From Pectobacterium sp. PL152 (lineage in GTDB: Bacteria; Pseudomonadota; Gammaproteobacteria; Enterobacterales; Enterobacteriaceae), in assembly GCA_021907015.1 (NCBI GenBank), contig CP091064.1:3968001-4032000 (forward strand): a stretch of 64,000 nt of DNA, in the 5' to 3' direction. Below are positions 52,904-62,499 of the stretch, in pieces. The notes below the pieces were generated by a model, which was given only the letters and a program-made list of their open reading frames with translations, was not told the DNA's origin and did no database searches. Within the stretch, counting starts at the first letter, position 1, and each line of letters opens with the position of its first letter. The position numbers and the translations under genes are program-made.

Positions 52904-54400
52904 GTGAGTACTCTTAGCTATTTACAAAAAGTCGGCCGGGCATTGATGGTGCCTGTCGCGACGCTGCCTGCTGCCGCCATCCTGATGGGGATAGGTTACT
53001 GGATTGATCCGGTTGGCTGGGGAAGCGAGAACGCATTGGCGGCACTCCTCATCAAATCGGGCGAGGCGATTATCGGGCATATGGCGGTGCTGTTTGCGGT
53101 CGGTGTCGCTTACGGCATGTCGAAAGATAAAGATGGTGCGGCAGCATTGACCGGTTTTGTCGGCTATCTGGTGCTGACCACGCTGTGTTCACCGGCTGTT
53201 GTCGCCATGATCCAACGGATCCCTGTTGAACAGGTGCCCGCTGCGTTCGGCAAGATTGAAAACCAGTTCATCGGGATTCTGGTCGGTGTGATGTCCGCCG
53301 AATTGTATAACCGCTTTAGTCAGGTTGAACTGCCTAAGGCGCTGTCGTTCTTCAGCGGACGCCGTTTGGTCCCGATTTTGGTTTCTTTCCTGATGATCCT
53401 GGTGGCGTTCATTTTAATGTACGTCTGGCCGGTGATTTACAATGCGCTGGTGTCGTTTGGCGAACACATCCAACAAATGGGCTCGGTAGGTGCTGGGGTT
53501 TATGCCTTCTTTAACCGCTTGCTGATTCCTGTTGGGCTGCACCACGCGCTGAACTCCGTGTTCTGGTTTGATGTTGCGGGTATCAACGATATCCCTAACT
53601 TCCTGGCTGGTCAGCAGTCTATTGATTCAGGCAAAGCCGTTGTGGGGATCACCGGACGTTATCAGGCGGGCTTCTTCCCGATTATGATGTTCGGCCTGCC
53701 GGGTGCAGCGCTGGCGATTTATCACTGTGCTCGCCCTGAGAACAAAAGCAAAGTAGCCGGAATTATGCTGGCGGCGGCGTTTGCCTCCTTCTTTACTGGT
53801 ATCACTGAGCCGCTGGAATTCTCCTTCATGTTTGTGGCACCGGTGCTGTATTTCCTGCATGCGCTGCTGACTGGTTTTTCCGTCTTTATCGCAGCCAGCA
53901 TGCATTGGATTGCCGGTTTTGGCTTCAGCGCCGGTCTGGTGGACATGGTGCTGTCTTCGCGCAACCCGCTGGCTACCCAGTGGTACATGCTGCTTGTTCA
54001 GGGACTGGTATTTTTCGTTATTTACTATGTGGTGTTCCGCTTTACCATCACGCGCTTCCATCTGTTAACGCCGGGGCGTGAGCTGGCCGTGAGCGGTAGC
54101 GAAGCTGATGGATATGACGTGAGTACCGCATCCGCGAGCGAGAAATCAGGTGATACAGCGTCACTGGCGCGGGGTTACCTGCAGGCACTGGGTGGGAAAG
54201 ACAATCTGCTCGGTATTGATGCCTGTATTACGCGTCTGCGTTTGAACGTGGCGGATTCCTCTCTGGTGGATGATGCACAGGCGAAGCGTCTTGGTGCGGC
54301 GGGCGTTATTCGTCTGAATAAGCAAAGCGTACAGATTGTCGTGGGCACACAGGCTGAATCGATAGCGACCGCACTGAAAGCGGAACGCGACAAGGCCTAA
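52904..54400 (+). CDS. nagE: GlcNAc-specific PTS enzyme IICB, without IIA domain
   Basis: Inner-membrane permease and phosphotransferase that imports GlcNAc as GlcNAc-6-P, 498 residues. IIC membrane part at about 1-385, with GITEPLEFSFMFVAP; IIB domain with the phosphocysteine in GIDACITRLRL near the C-terminus. It ends there, whereas E. coli NagE (648 residues) continues with a IIA domain, so phosphate should come from the free glucose-type IIA (Crr). Start is GTG 52904 after GAGGG. Confidence 0.92.
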   Translation: MSTLSYLQKVGRALMVPVATLPAAAILMGIGYWIDPVGWGSENALAALLIKSGEAIIGHMAVLFAVGVAYGMSKDKDGAAALTGFVGYLVLTTLCSPAVVAMIQRIPVEQVPAAFGKIENQFIGILVGVMSAELYNRFSQVELPKALSFFSGRRLVPILVSFLMILVAFILMYVWPVIYNALVSFGEHIQQMGSVGAGVYAFFNRLLIPVGLHHALNSVFWFDVAGINDIPNFLAGQQSIDSGKAVVGITGRYQAGFFPIMMFGLPGAALAIYHCARPENKSKVAGIMLAAAFASFFTGITEPLEFSFMFVAPVLYFLHALLTGFSVFIAASMHWIAGFGFSAGLVDMVLSSRNPLATQWYMLLVQGLVFFVIYYVVFRFTITRFHLLTPGRELAVSGSEADGYDVSTASASEKSGDTASLARGYLQALGGKDNLLGIDACITRLRLNVADSSLVDDAQAKRLGAAGVIRLNKQSVQIVVGTQAESIATALKAERDKA

Positions 54401-54449
54401 TATGACGGCGCTACTTGTTTAACGTGGTGTTATGTCAATGAAATTGATA

Positions 54450-54478
54450 GGGCGAGATGGCAATCTCGCCCTTTTTTT
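54450..54478 (+). terminator. nagE terminator
   Basis: GGGCGAGAT / ATCTCGCCC with loop GGCA and a T7 run. Confidence 0.92.
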
Positions 54479-54575
54479 TCGTTATGAATAATTAAATGAA
54501 ACTAACGGTTGTTTCCCAGCGTAGCTTGTTGGATCATTGTCGGTTATACGTCGTTTTAGCATTGAGGAATGAAGA

Positions 54576-56234
54576 ATGAGTGAGGCTGAAGCCCGCCCAA
54601 CCAACTTTATCCGTCAGATTATCGATGAAGATCTGGCGTCCGGTAAGCATGACCATATTCAGACGCGTTTCCCGCCAGAGCCGAACGGCTATCTGCATAT
54701 TGGGCATGCCAAGTCTATTTGCCTGAATTTTGGTATCGCGCGTGACTATCAGGGGCAATGCAACCTGCGTTTTGACGACACCAACCCAGTAAAAGAAGAT
54801 ATCGAATACGTTGAGTCGATCAAACGTGACGTCGAGTGGCTGGGCTTTTCATGGAGCGGCGACGTCCGCTATTCTTCTGATTATTTCGATCAACTGCATG
54901 CGTATGCGGTTGAGCTGATCGGTAAAGGGCTGGCTTACGTCGATGAACTGACGCCCGAGCAAATCCGCGAATACCGCGGTACGTTGACGGCGCCGGGCAA
55001 AAACAGCCCTTACCGCGACCGTACCGTGCAGGAAAACCTGGCGCTGTTTGAAAAAATGCGTAACGGCGGGTTTGCGGAAGGTACGGCCTGCCTGCGAGCA
55101 AAAATCGATATGGCATCGTCCTTTATCGTGATGCGCGATCCGGTGCTGTACCGTATTAAATTTGCCGATCACCACCAGACGGGTAACAAGTGGTGCATCT
55201 ACCCGATGTATGACTTCACCCACTGCATCTCCGATGCGCTGGAAGGGATCACGCATTCACTGTGTACGCTGGAATTCCAGGATAACCGCCGCCTGTATGA
55301 CTGGGTGTTGGATAACATTACGATTCCTTGCCATCCGCGTCAGTACGAATTCTCTCGCCTCAATCTCGAATACGCGATTATGTCCAAGCGTAAGCTGAAT
55401 CAGCTGGTGGTGGAAAATGTCGTTGAAGGATGGGACGATCCGCGCATGCCGACCATCTCTGGTCTGCGCCGTCGTGGTTATAGCGCAGCCTCTATCCGTG
55501 AATTTTGTGTGCGCATCGGCGTCACGAAACAGGATAACAACGTGGAAATGGCCGCGCTTGAATCCTGTATCCGCGACGATCTGAATGAGAACGCCCCGCG
55601 TGCGATGGCGGTGCTGGATCCGGTCAAAGTCGTGATCGAGAATCTGCCAGCCGGGCATGAAGAATTTGTCGCGATGCCAAACCATCCGAACAAGCCGGAA
55701 ATGGGGTCACGTCAGGTGGCATTCAGCCGTGAAGTCTATATCGACCGTGCTGACTTCCGTGAAGAAGCCAACAAGCAGTACAAACGCTTGGTGTTGGGTA
55801 AAGAGGTTCGCCTGCGTAATGCCTATGTGATCAAAGCCGACCGCATTGAAAAAGACGAGCAGGGCACCATCACTACGATCTACTGTAGCTATGATGCAGA
55901 GACGCTGAGCAAAGATCCGGCTGATGGCCGTAAAGTGAAGGGCGTGATTCACTGGGTTTCTGCGGCACACGCGGTACCTGCGGAATTCCGCTTGTACGAT
56001 CGTCTGTTCAGTGTTGCAAACCCTGGCGCGGCAGAGGACTTCCTGTCGACGATTAACCCAGACTCACTGAAGATTACGCAAGGTTTTGTCGAAGCGAGCC
56101 TGGCGCAAGCAGAAGCAGAGAAAGCGTATCAGTTTGAGCGTGAAGGTTACTTCTGTGCCGATCGTGTTTACTCCAGTGCAGAGCATCTGGTGTTTAACCG
56201 TACGGTTGGGCTGCGCGATACCTGGGTTGGCTAA
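54576..56234 (+). CDS. glnS: Glutaminyl-tRNA synthetase
   Basis: Class I synthetase, 552 residues. HIGH-type motif [14 protein letters not shown] near 34-47, KMSKS equivalent IMSKRKL near 268, and a C-terminal anticodon-binding beta-barrel domain. RBS GAGGAA before the ATG. Immediately downstream lies fur; the chitoporin genes found here in E. coli are absent. Confidence 0.97.
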   Translation: MSEAEARPTNFIRQIIDEDLASGKHDHIQTRFPPEPNGYLHIGHAKSICLNFGIARDYQGQCNLRFDDTNPVKEDIEYVESIKRDVEWLGFSWSGDVRYSSDYFDQLHAYAVELIGKGLAYVDELTPEQIREYRGTLTAPGKNSPYRDRTVQENLALFEKMRNGGFAEGTACLRAKIDMASSFIVMRDPVLYRIKFADHHQTGNKWCIYPMYDFTHCISDALEGITHSLCTLEFQDNRRLYDWVLDNITIPCHPRQYEFSRLNLEYAIMSKRKLNQLVVENVVEGWDDPRMPTISGLRRRGYSAASIREFCVRIGVTKQDNNVEMAALESCIRDDLNENAPRAMAVLDPVKVVIENLPAGHEEFVAMPNHPNKPEMGSRQVAFSREVYIDRADFREEANKQYKRLVLGKEVRLRNAYVIKADRIEKDEQGTITTIYCSYDAETLSKDPADGRKVKGVIHWVSAAHAVPAEFRLYDRLFSVANPGAAEDFLSTINPDSLKITQGFVEASLAQAEAEKAYQFEREGYFCADRVYSSAEHLVFNRTVGLRDTWVG

Positions 56235-56259
56235 GGCTGACTGGAAAGAAGACAAAAAT

Positions 56260-56288
56260 AAAACCGCCTCGGCGGTTTTATTTTTTTT
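56260..56288 (+). terminator. glnS terminator (bidirectional with fur)
   Basis: AAAACCGCC / GGCGGTTTT with a 2-base loop and a long T-run; lies between convergent glnS and fur. Confidence 0.9.
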
Positions 56289-56299
56289 ATGCGGTCGAT

Positions 56300-56749
56300 T
56301 TATCGTGTGGAATCGTGCAGGGTTTCGTCCTCTCGGCAATCCCCTTCACTGCAATGCCCGTAGAGATACAAACTGTGGTTGGTCAGTTTAATGCCGTGTC
56401 TTTCTGCGATCTCGCGTTGGCGTGCTTCGATAGACTCATCGCGGAATTCAATGACTTTGCCACAGTCGAGGCAAATTAAGTGATCGTGATGATGCTGCTG
56501 CGTCAGTTCAAAGACGGATTTTCCACCTTCGAAGTTATGACGGGTCACGATGCCCGCATCATCAAACTGGTTGAGTACGCGATAGACGGTAGCAAGACCA
56601 ATCTCTTCGCCCATATCAATCAGTCTCTTATATAAATCTTCCGCACTGACGTGATGGCAGACAGGATCCTGTAACACTTCCAGTATTTTCAGTCTTGGAA
56701 GAGTGACTTTCAGGCCGGCCTTCTTTAATGCGGTATTGTTGTCAGTCAT
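56300..56749 (-). CDS. fur: Ferric uptake regulator
   Basis: Iron-responsive repressor of 149 residues. Winged-helix DNA-binding half (1-80), metal sites in QQHHHDHLICLDCGK, and a C-terminal CSEGDCREDE that supplies further cysteines. AGGA precedes the ATG. The E. coli upstream coupling frame (uof) is not conserved here. Confidence 0.97.
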   Translation of the reverse strand: MTDNNTALKKAGLKVTLPRLKILEVLQDPVCHHVSAEDLYKRLIDMGEEIGLATVYRVLNQFDDAGIVTRHNFEGGKSVFELTQQHHHDHLICLDCGKVIEFRDESIEARQREIAERHGIKLTNHSLYLYGHCSEGDCREDETLHDSTR

Positions 56750-56834
56750 GCGGGTTTAGTCCTGTTGCTTACTTATCAATGGAGGCTGCCTAGCCTATGA
56801 CATCGGTCGGCTCAAAAAATGTAATAGCGTCCCA

Positions 56835-56863
56835 ATTATAGAACCGCACATACAAAATGAAAA
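56835..56863 (-). promoter_or_regulatory. Likely fur promoter
   Basis: On the minus strand TTTTCA (56858-56863), a 17-base spacer, perfect TATAAT (56835-56840), about 85 bases before the fur ATG. The rest of the 328-base fldA-fur gap shows no gene and no clear Fur box. Confidence 0.65.
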
Positions 56864-57043
56864 CAAGGGAATGTTAACAATATTGTCCCCATTCACACTA
56901 CTGGTATAGAACGCAATACGTTGTTGATGAATGAGGAAATGGTGAAGCACGTATAAAACCGATGGGATTATTGTACAGGTTTACTGATAGAAGTTAAAAA
57001 AATGTATCAATTATTATGAAAGGTTTTACCTATCAATACTGTT

Positions 57044-57071
57044 TTGGCTCTGATAGGGATATCAGAGCCAA
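57044..57071 (-). terminator. Hairpin after fldA
   Basis: Perfect 12-bp stem TTGGCTCTGATA / TATCAGAGCCAA with a 4-base loop, overlapping nothing, 7 bases past the fldA stop. No U-run follows on the minus strand, so it may stabilise or only partly terminate, allowing fldA-fur read-through as described in E. coli. Confidence 0.6.
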
Positions 57072-57077
57072 TAGGAT

Positions 57078-57605
57078 TTAGCCAACCAGCTCTTTCAGGT
57101 TCAGTTCATCGCTGATCTGTTTGACCCACGTTGTTACGCGTTCGCTGGTCAGTTCAGGCTGGCGGTCTTCATCGATAGCCAGGCCGATGAAGTGGTTGTC
57201 GTCGGCGAGCCCTTTAGAGGCTTCAAAGTAGTAGCCCTCTGTTGGCCAGTGGCCGACAATCGTCGCGCCGCGAGGTTCGATAATGTCACGGATAGTACCC
57301 ATGGCATCACAGAAGTATTCCGCATAGTCTTCCTGATCGCCGCAGCCAAACAGGGCAACCAGTTTTCCTGTGAAATCAACTTCTTCCAGCGAAGGGAAGA
57401 AGTCATCCCAATCGCACTGAGCTTCACCGTAATACCAGGTTGGAATACCCAGCAGCAGAATGTCGAAACCTTCGAGGTCTTCTTTGCTGCTTTTGGCGAT
57501 GTCATGAACATCAGCAACGTTGGTGCCTAACTGCTGTTGGATCGTTTTGGCGATGTTTTCAGTATTGCCAGTATCACTGCCAAAGAATATTCCGATGAGT
57601 GCCAT
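57078..57605 (-). CDS. fldA: Flavodoxin 1
   Basis: A 175-residue FMN electron carrier for radical-SAM and biosynthetic enzymes. FMN phosphate loop GSDTGNTE at about 9-16, PTWYYGEAQCDWDDF loop and GCGDQEDYAEYF. The ATG at 57605 gives the MALIGIFFGSD start; upstream codons lack a better site. Confidence 0.96.
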   Translation of the reverse strand: MALIGIFFGSDTGNTENIAKTIQQQLGTNVADVHDIAKSSKEDLEGFDILLLGIPTWYYGEAQCDWDDFFPSLEEVDFTGKLVALFGCGDQEDYAEYFCDAMGTIRDIIEPRGATIVGHWPTEGYYFEASKGLADDNHFIGLAIDEDRQPELTSERVTTWVKQISDELNLKELVG

Positions 57606-58322
57606 GAATTGAATAACCTCTTGATTCCTAATGGTATGGTGTAATGTTTCACCCACTTATCTGTTAATAATAACAGACACTCACATCAGGAGAAACTCGT
57701 ATCGGTAAGGATGCGTAAATCAAAGGCGTATGAAATGCGGAGGGGAGTAAAAGAAACGAAACGCAGTTCTGCCGACGCTAAATTCCCCATAATGAATAGG
57801 GATTATGGTATCGTCTGGGATTAAACGCTCATTTCCTTAATATCTTGGTGGGCATTTATTTATAACAATGTTTCATTTTTTTATGAATATGCTTTTTATT
57901 TTCACAACTGATTCCGATTGTAATTAAAAGCAGACTTCTTTTTGTAAGAAATAAAAGTCACCTCACGGTACGTTACTCTTCGTGAGAATTAAAATGCATA
58001 CAAAAGATAATGTTTTAATCGAATTGAAAGTCTGTAACATTTCTCGGGAATATTCCTAATAAATGGAAATAAGAATTATAACCATTTACAGGTGAGACGA
58101 TGAAAATACAGAAGGAAAAGGTTTTAGCCTTTTGATGTTAAAGAATAAAGTGAAAGTTCAGCGTAAATTGCCTTGCCCATTGACAGCATGCCGATGCCAA
58201 CGTACGTGAGGCGCGGCGGTAGCGAACTTTATGGTAACTCTCTGATTAAAAACTTATATCTATAAAAATAGGTGCATCCATTCTCAATATAAAAATTATA
58301 TTAATAAATATAGCGAGAACGC
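57606..58322. other. Long AT-rich intergenic region between fldA and the second chemoreceptor
   Basis: More than 700 bases with no credible gene. A small dyad CCATAAT / ATTATGG lies at 57787-57808. A short GC-rich island at about 58165-58230 (with AACGTACGTGAGGCG) contrasts with its AT-rich flanks and may be a repeat remnant. In E. coli ybfE follows fldA directly, so this belongs to the inserted DNA. Confidence 0.55.
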
Positions 58323-58349
58323 TAAATATTCTCTGTGTTTAGCCGATGA
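58323..58349 (+). promoter_or_regulatory. Sigma-28 (FliA) promoter of the second chemoreceptor
   Basis: TAAA (58323-58326), exactly 15 bases, GCCGATGA (58342-58349): one base off the flagellar class III consensus TAAA-N15-GCCGATAA. It leaves a leader of about 135 bases before the ATG. Confidence 0.85.
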
Positions 58350-58493
58350 GTTAGCGTGGTTTTTGAGTTTTCAACTCGGTGAAATGTGAACGCTAGGGAG
58401 AAGTGACCTGTTTCATGGTGTGAATTTTCTGATTCATATCGGTTGATTAGCGATAAAAATCTTTTTAACCATTTTCCTGATTTGGAGTGAGCT

Positions 58494-60159
58494 ATGAGAC
58501 TTATAAAAAATATTGCCATCAGAACCGCTATGCTATGGGTGCTGGGCATTTTTTGTGTCCTTTGGGGTGGCGTATCGATATATACCATGTTCTCTTTTAA
58601 AGAGATGACGACGACCTCGAAAACCAGCACCTTGCTGGTTCAGAATATGAATTTTATCAACCAGGGCAACGATCAATACTTCCGTATGGTAACCCGTCTG
58701 GCGCGTGCCGTTGACGCTCGCCGCAGCGGTGATAATGCCGCCGCAGATAAAGAGCAGGCTTCTGCACTTGTCGCGCTGGATAAACTGAAGTCTGATTTGG
58801 TGGCGTTTAATGCTATCGATCATGCGGGTCTGGATGCGGCGCTGGTACAGGCTGTCAGTCGTGACTGGAACAATCTGGTTACTCAGGGGTTGAGCCGCTT
58901 TACCAGAAGGCCGTTGCCAACGCACTGGATGATTACCAAAATCAGGCCAAGAACGTTGTGCCGCCATTGAGTCGCCAATTTGGTGCATCTTTATCCGCAT
59001 TCAGTAACGCCAGCGCAGAGAAATTCGATGCGGCAGGCGTTCGTTTTGAAAAAATCACCACGATTGGACAGAACATTTTGCTGAGCGGATTGGTTATCGG
59101 TCTGATCATGCTGTTCCTGACTGACCGTTATCTGGTTGTGTGTCTGGTTCGTCCATTAAATGACCTGCGCTATCACTTTAGCGTGATTGCTTCCGGCCAT
59201 CTGGGCAAGCCAATTCTGGACTTCGGCAATAACTGTGTCGGTCGTCTGTTCCCACTGCTGCGTGAAATGCAGGGGAGTCTGGCCAGCACGGTTAGCACGA
59301 TCAGAAACAGCACGGATTCCATCTATCAGGGGGCTTCTGAAATTGCTGCGGGCAACAACGATCTGTCTTCACGTACTGAAGAGCAGGCTTCCGCGCTGGA
59401 AGAAACTGCGGCAAGCATGGAGCAACTGACGGCGACGGTGAAACAGAACGCCGAAAACGCCAACCACGCTAGCCAACTGGCGTTGCAAGCTTCGACAACG
59501 GCGAAGAAGGGCGGCGAGATCGTTGAGAACGTGGTGAAAACCATGGCGGAAATCTCTGGCAGTTCGAGAAAATTGCAGAAATCACCACTGTGATTAACGG
59601 CATCGCTTTCCAGACCAACATTCTGGCGTTGAATGCGGCGGTAGAAGCCGCGCGTGCGGGTGAGCAAGGGCGTGGGTTCGCCGTGGTGGCGGGAGAAGTA
59701 CGCAGTCTGGCACAGCGCAGTGCGCAGGCAGCGAAAGAGATCGAAGGGCTGATTTCTGAGTCTGTTCGCTGTGTCGATACGGGTTCCAACCTGGTTAGCG
59801 ATGCTGGTGACACCATGCAGGATATCGTCCGTGCGGTGACCAACGTGACGGATATTATGGGTGAGATTGCGTCGGCATCGGAAGAACAAAGCAAAGGGAT
59901 TGCACAGGTTGGTCAGGCCGTAGCGGAAATGGACAGCGTAACGCAGCAAAACGCCGCGTTGGTTGAACAGGCCTCGTCGGCCGCCTTGTCGCTGGAAGAG
60001 CAGGCGGCGTTGCTGAACCAGACGGTGTCGCTGTTCCAGCTGTCTGACTCGCAGTCAGCGCTGCAAGTCGCAGCAAAACCGATGCAGAAAGCGCAGGCGG
60101 TTGCGCCACGTGCCGCTAAAGCGTTGCCGCCCAGCAACGACAACTGGGAAAAATTCTGA
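58494..60159 (+). CDS. Methyl-accepting chemotaxis protein, two frame breaks
   Basis: Chemoreceptor of about 555 residues once repaired. Order: membrane helix at about 9-31, periplasmic helical sensor to about 185, second helix ([15 protein letters not shown]), HAMP, signalling domain with [20 protein letters not shown], and a C-terminal NWEKF resembling the CheR/CheB tether. Breaks: G4 58886-58889 (one more G gives [17 protein letters not shown]) and near 59563-59566 (one more base gives [14 protein letters not shown]). Signalling halves of the two receptors in this window are closely similar; the sensors differ. Ligand unknown. Confidence 0.9.
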
Positions 60160-60301
60160 TGCGGGTTTTCATCAGAAAAACCGTATGTTAGTCAGAACAG
60201 AACGTGTTGTTTAACCTGGGGTCGAGTGTTTAATCTTGGGTGAATGTTCAGGCGGCGTCAGAAATGGCGCCGCACAAGATGTGAATATCGTATTACGTCA
60301 A

Positions 60302-60583
60302 TCAGGACTGTTGTTCTGCCAACTGCGCCAGCAGCATCTCTTCAATCAACTCACTGCGGCTGATGTTCCGCTCTTCAGCAAGGCTGTTCAGGATATCAAC
60401 GGCGTCGCTGTTAATCTTTAATTCAACACGGCGCAAGCCACGAACTTTATCGCGACGTAGCTGATTACGCTTGTTAATTCTTAGTTGTTCGTCACGCGAG
60501 AGCGGGTTGGTCTTGGGGCGGCCCGGACGACGCTCGTCTGCGAACAGATCCAGTGTGGTGCGATCCGTTTGTTCTTTTGCCAT
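60302..60583 (-). CDS. ybfE: YbfE, ribbon-helix-helix-like protein
   Basis: A 93-residue basic protein with a C-terminal RHH-like segment (RRVELKINSDAVDILNSLAEE...). E. coli ybfE is LexA-regulated, but I found no good CTG-N10-CAG box upstream here. Function unknown. Confidence 0.9.
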   Translation of the reverse strand: MAKEQTDRTTLDLFADERRPGRPKTNPLSRDEQLRINKRNQLRRDKVRGLRRVELKINSDAVDILNSLAEERNISRSELIEEMLLAQLAEQQS

Positions 60584-60874
60584 AAGTAATGATACTGCAA
60601 GGTATTCGGACCAAAATACACGGTGCTGTCCATCTTGTTCTACAAATAAAAGCGATGCCGATTCTCACCCTGCAACAGAGGTCGCCAGGATGCGGTTTGC
60701 TATCTGTGAAACATGTCGGGAAGTGATGCGTGCATTTTGATGAAGTGGTTACAATGCTTGTGGCTGAATCAGCCGTCCCTCTACTGCGAGCGCCATCATA
60801 CCCTAGCCGCACTGGCGGCGACAACGGTTAACTGTCGCCGTTATCATGAATCCGCCAGTGTCAGTGCTGTCTGG

Positions 60875-61654
60875 TTAATTCGTGTCCAGAAAACGGTGGA
60901 TAGCGCGCAAAACCGCATCAGGCTTTTCTGAGTGAACCCAGTGGCCTGCTCCGCTGACCACATGCGCACGCGCCGCCGGGAATTGGCGCAATAACGAATC
61001 GCGATAGCGATCGTCCAGATAGAGGGAATCGCCGCCGCGAATGAACAGGATAGGGCCTTGCCAGGCGGGAACCTCCTGCCAGCCAACGATGTTTTCGTAC
61101 TCATCCCACAACACCGGTACGTTAAAACGCCACTCTCCTTGTTGGAAGGATTTCAGCAAAAACTGAATCACGCCTTCTTCCTTTATATGCTGACGCATTA
61201 ATGCGGTGGCTTCCGTACGCGAGGTCAGGCCCGCTTCCGTCACGGCGCGTAGCGCGGCAAAAATGGTGTCGTGGCGGCGCACCTGATAATCCACTGGTGC
61301 GATATCAATCGCGACCAGTTTGTCCAGCCGTTCGGGAATGAGCGCGCTGAGCGCCATCGCGACTTTCCCGCCCATTGAATGCCCAATCACGATAGCGCGT
61401 TCGATGTTCAGTTCATCCAGCAGCGCCAGTACGTCCTGCGCCATCGCGGGGTAATTCATCTGCGGCGAACGCGGCGACAAACCATGATTGCGTAAATCGA
61501 TTTGCAGGATGTCGTGCGTGTTTTGCAAATCCCGACCTAATACGCCAAGGTTATCCAGCGTGCCAAACAGGCCATGAATCAGGACGACAGGGAGTTTATC
61601 TGTGGGCTGGTGCGCATTTTGCCAGCGATGATTCAATTTCATGGTGAAGTTCAT
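60875..61654 (-). CDS. ybfF: Esterase YbfF (alpha/beta hydrolase)
   Basis: A 255-259-residue acyl-CoA/ester hydrolase. Oxyanion motif HGLFGTLDNLG, nucleophile GHSMGG, Asp in the RGGDS region and His in GAGHWVHSEKP. Start is at 61654 or at the second ATG (61642, MKLNHRW, as in E. coli); neither has a clear RBS. Divergent from seqA. Confidence 0.93.
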   Translation of the reverse strand: MNFTMKLNHRWQNAHQPTDKLPVVLIHGLFGTLDNLGVLGRDLQNTHDILQIDLRNHGLSPRSPQMNYPAMAQDVLALLDELNIERAIVIGHSMGGKVAMALSALIPERLDKLVAIDIAPVDYQVRRHDTIFAALRAVTEAGLTSRTEATALMRQHIKEEGVIQFLLKSFQQGEWRFNVPVLWDEYENIVGWQEVPAWQGPILFIRGGDSLYLDDRYRDSLLRQFPAARAHVVSGAGHWVHSEKPDAVLRAIHRFLDTN

Positions 61655-61902
61655 TCAGAGAGACATGGGCTTAGGGTATCATGACTTTAGAATGAATGTT
61701 GTCGCTGAAGGGGCAGCAAGGAATGAAAGGCTTTGGGGCATCGTCTGACTTTTGATATTGTCCCATTATGCCGCTGTTCGATAATGTTTGAACGCCTGTA
61801 TAATCCTTTTGATTTGAGTCATCTACCCATAGATGTCGGGTTACAGAAGGGAAACGTCTCTGTAATTTGCACAATTTTGGGTAAAAACAGCACTGGATAA
61901 AG

Positions 61903-62439
61903 ATGAAAACTATTGAAGTCGACGAAGAGCTTTATCGTTATATTGCCAGCCATACACAGCATATCGGTGAGAGCGCATCGGATATTTTACGGCGCATGCT
62001 GAAATTTACTGCTGGGCAGCCTGTTACCACGCCTGCGGTAGAGGCTGTAACAACGGCGGCGTCTCAGCCTGCCGCTGCACCGAGCCCACGCGATCGGGTA
62101 CGAACCCTGCGTGAGCTGCTGCTGTCGGATGAATACGCTGAACAGAATAAGGCCATCAATCGCTTTATGCTGGTTCTGTCCACGCTGTATACCTTATCGC
62201 CGCAGGAGTTTGCTGCCGCGACAGAATCTCTTCATGGCCGCACGCGGGTCTATTTCGCGGGTGACCAGCAAACGTTGCTTCAGCATGGCACACACACAAA
62301 GCCCAAACATATTCCGGGTACGCCATACTGGGTGATTACCAACACGAATACCGGTCGTAAACGCAGCATGGTTGAGCACATCATGCTGACGATGCAGTTC
62401 CCAACGGAACTGACAGAGAAAGTGTGCGGAACCATCTAA
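61903..62439 (+). CDS. seqA: Replication initiation modulator SeqA
   Basis: Binds hemimethylated GATC and sequesters oriC and the dnaA promoter, 178 residues. N-terminal oligomerisation domain (MKTIEVDEELYRYIASHTQ), variable linker (about 48-65), C-terminal DNA-binding domain with TNTNTGRKRSMVEHIM. A TATAAT at 61799-61804 is its probable -10. Followed by pgm after 60 bases. Confidence 0.96.
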   Translation: MKTIEVDEELYRYIASHTQHIGESASDILRRMLKFTAGQPVTTPAVEAVTTAASQPAAAPSPRDRVRTLRELLLSDEYAEQNKAINRFMLVLSTLYTLSPQEFAAATESLHGRTRVYFAGDQQTLLQHGTHTKPKHIPGTPYWVITNTNTGRKRSMVEHIMLTMQFPTELTEKVCGTI

Positions 62440-62499
62440 TTATTTATCTATAAACTATATCAACCACTTATCTAACTACAGCGTTAGGGAGAAGCGCCA

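Noticed and set aside
56750-56840. Upstream coupling frame uof before fur
   Set aside because: In the frame that would overlap the fur start there is a TAA nine codons back and no start codon after it.
60584-60700. LexA box controlling ybfE
   Set aside because: No CTG-N10-CAG with TA-rich core was found; TTGTAGAACAAG...CAG has the wrong spacing.
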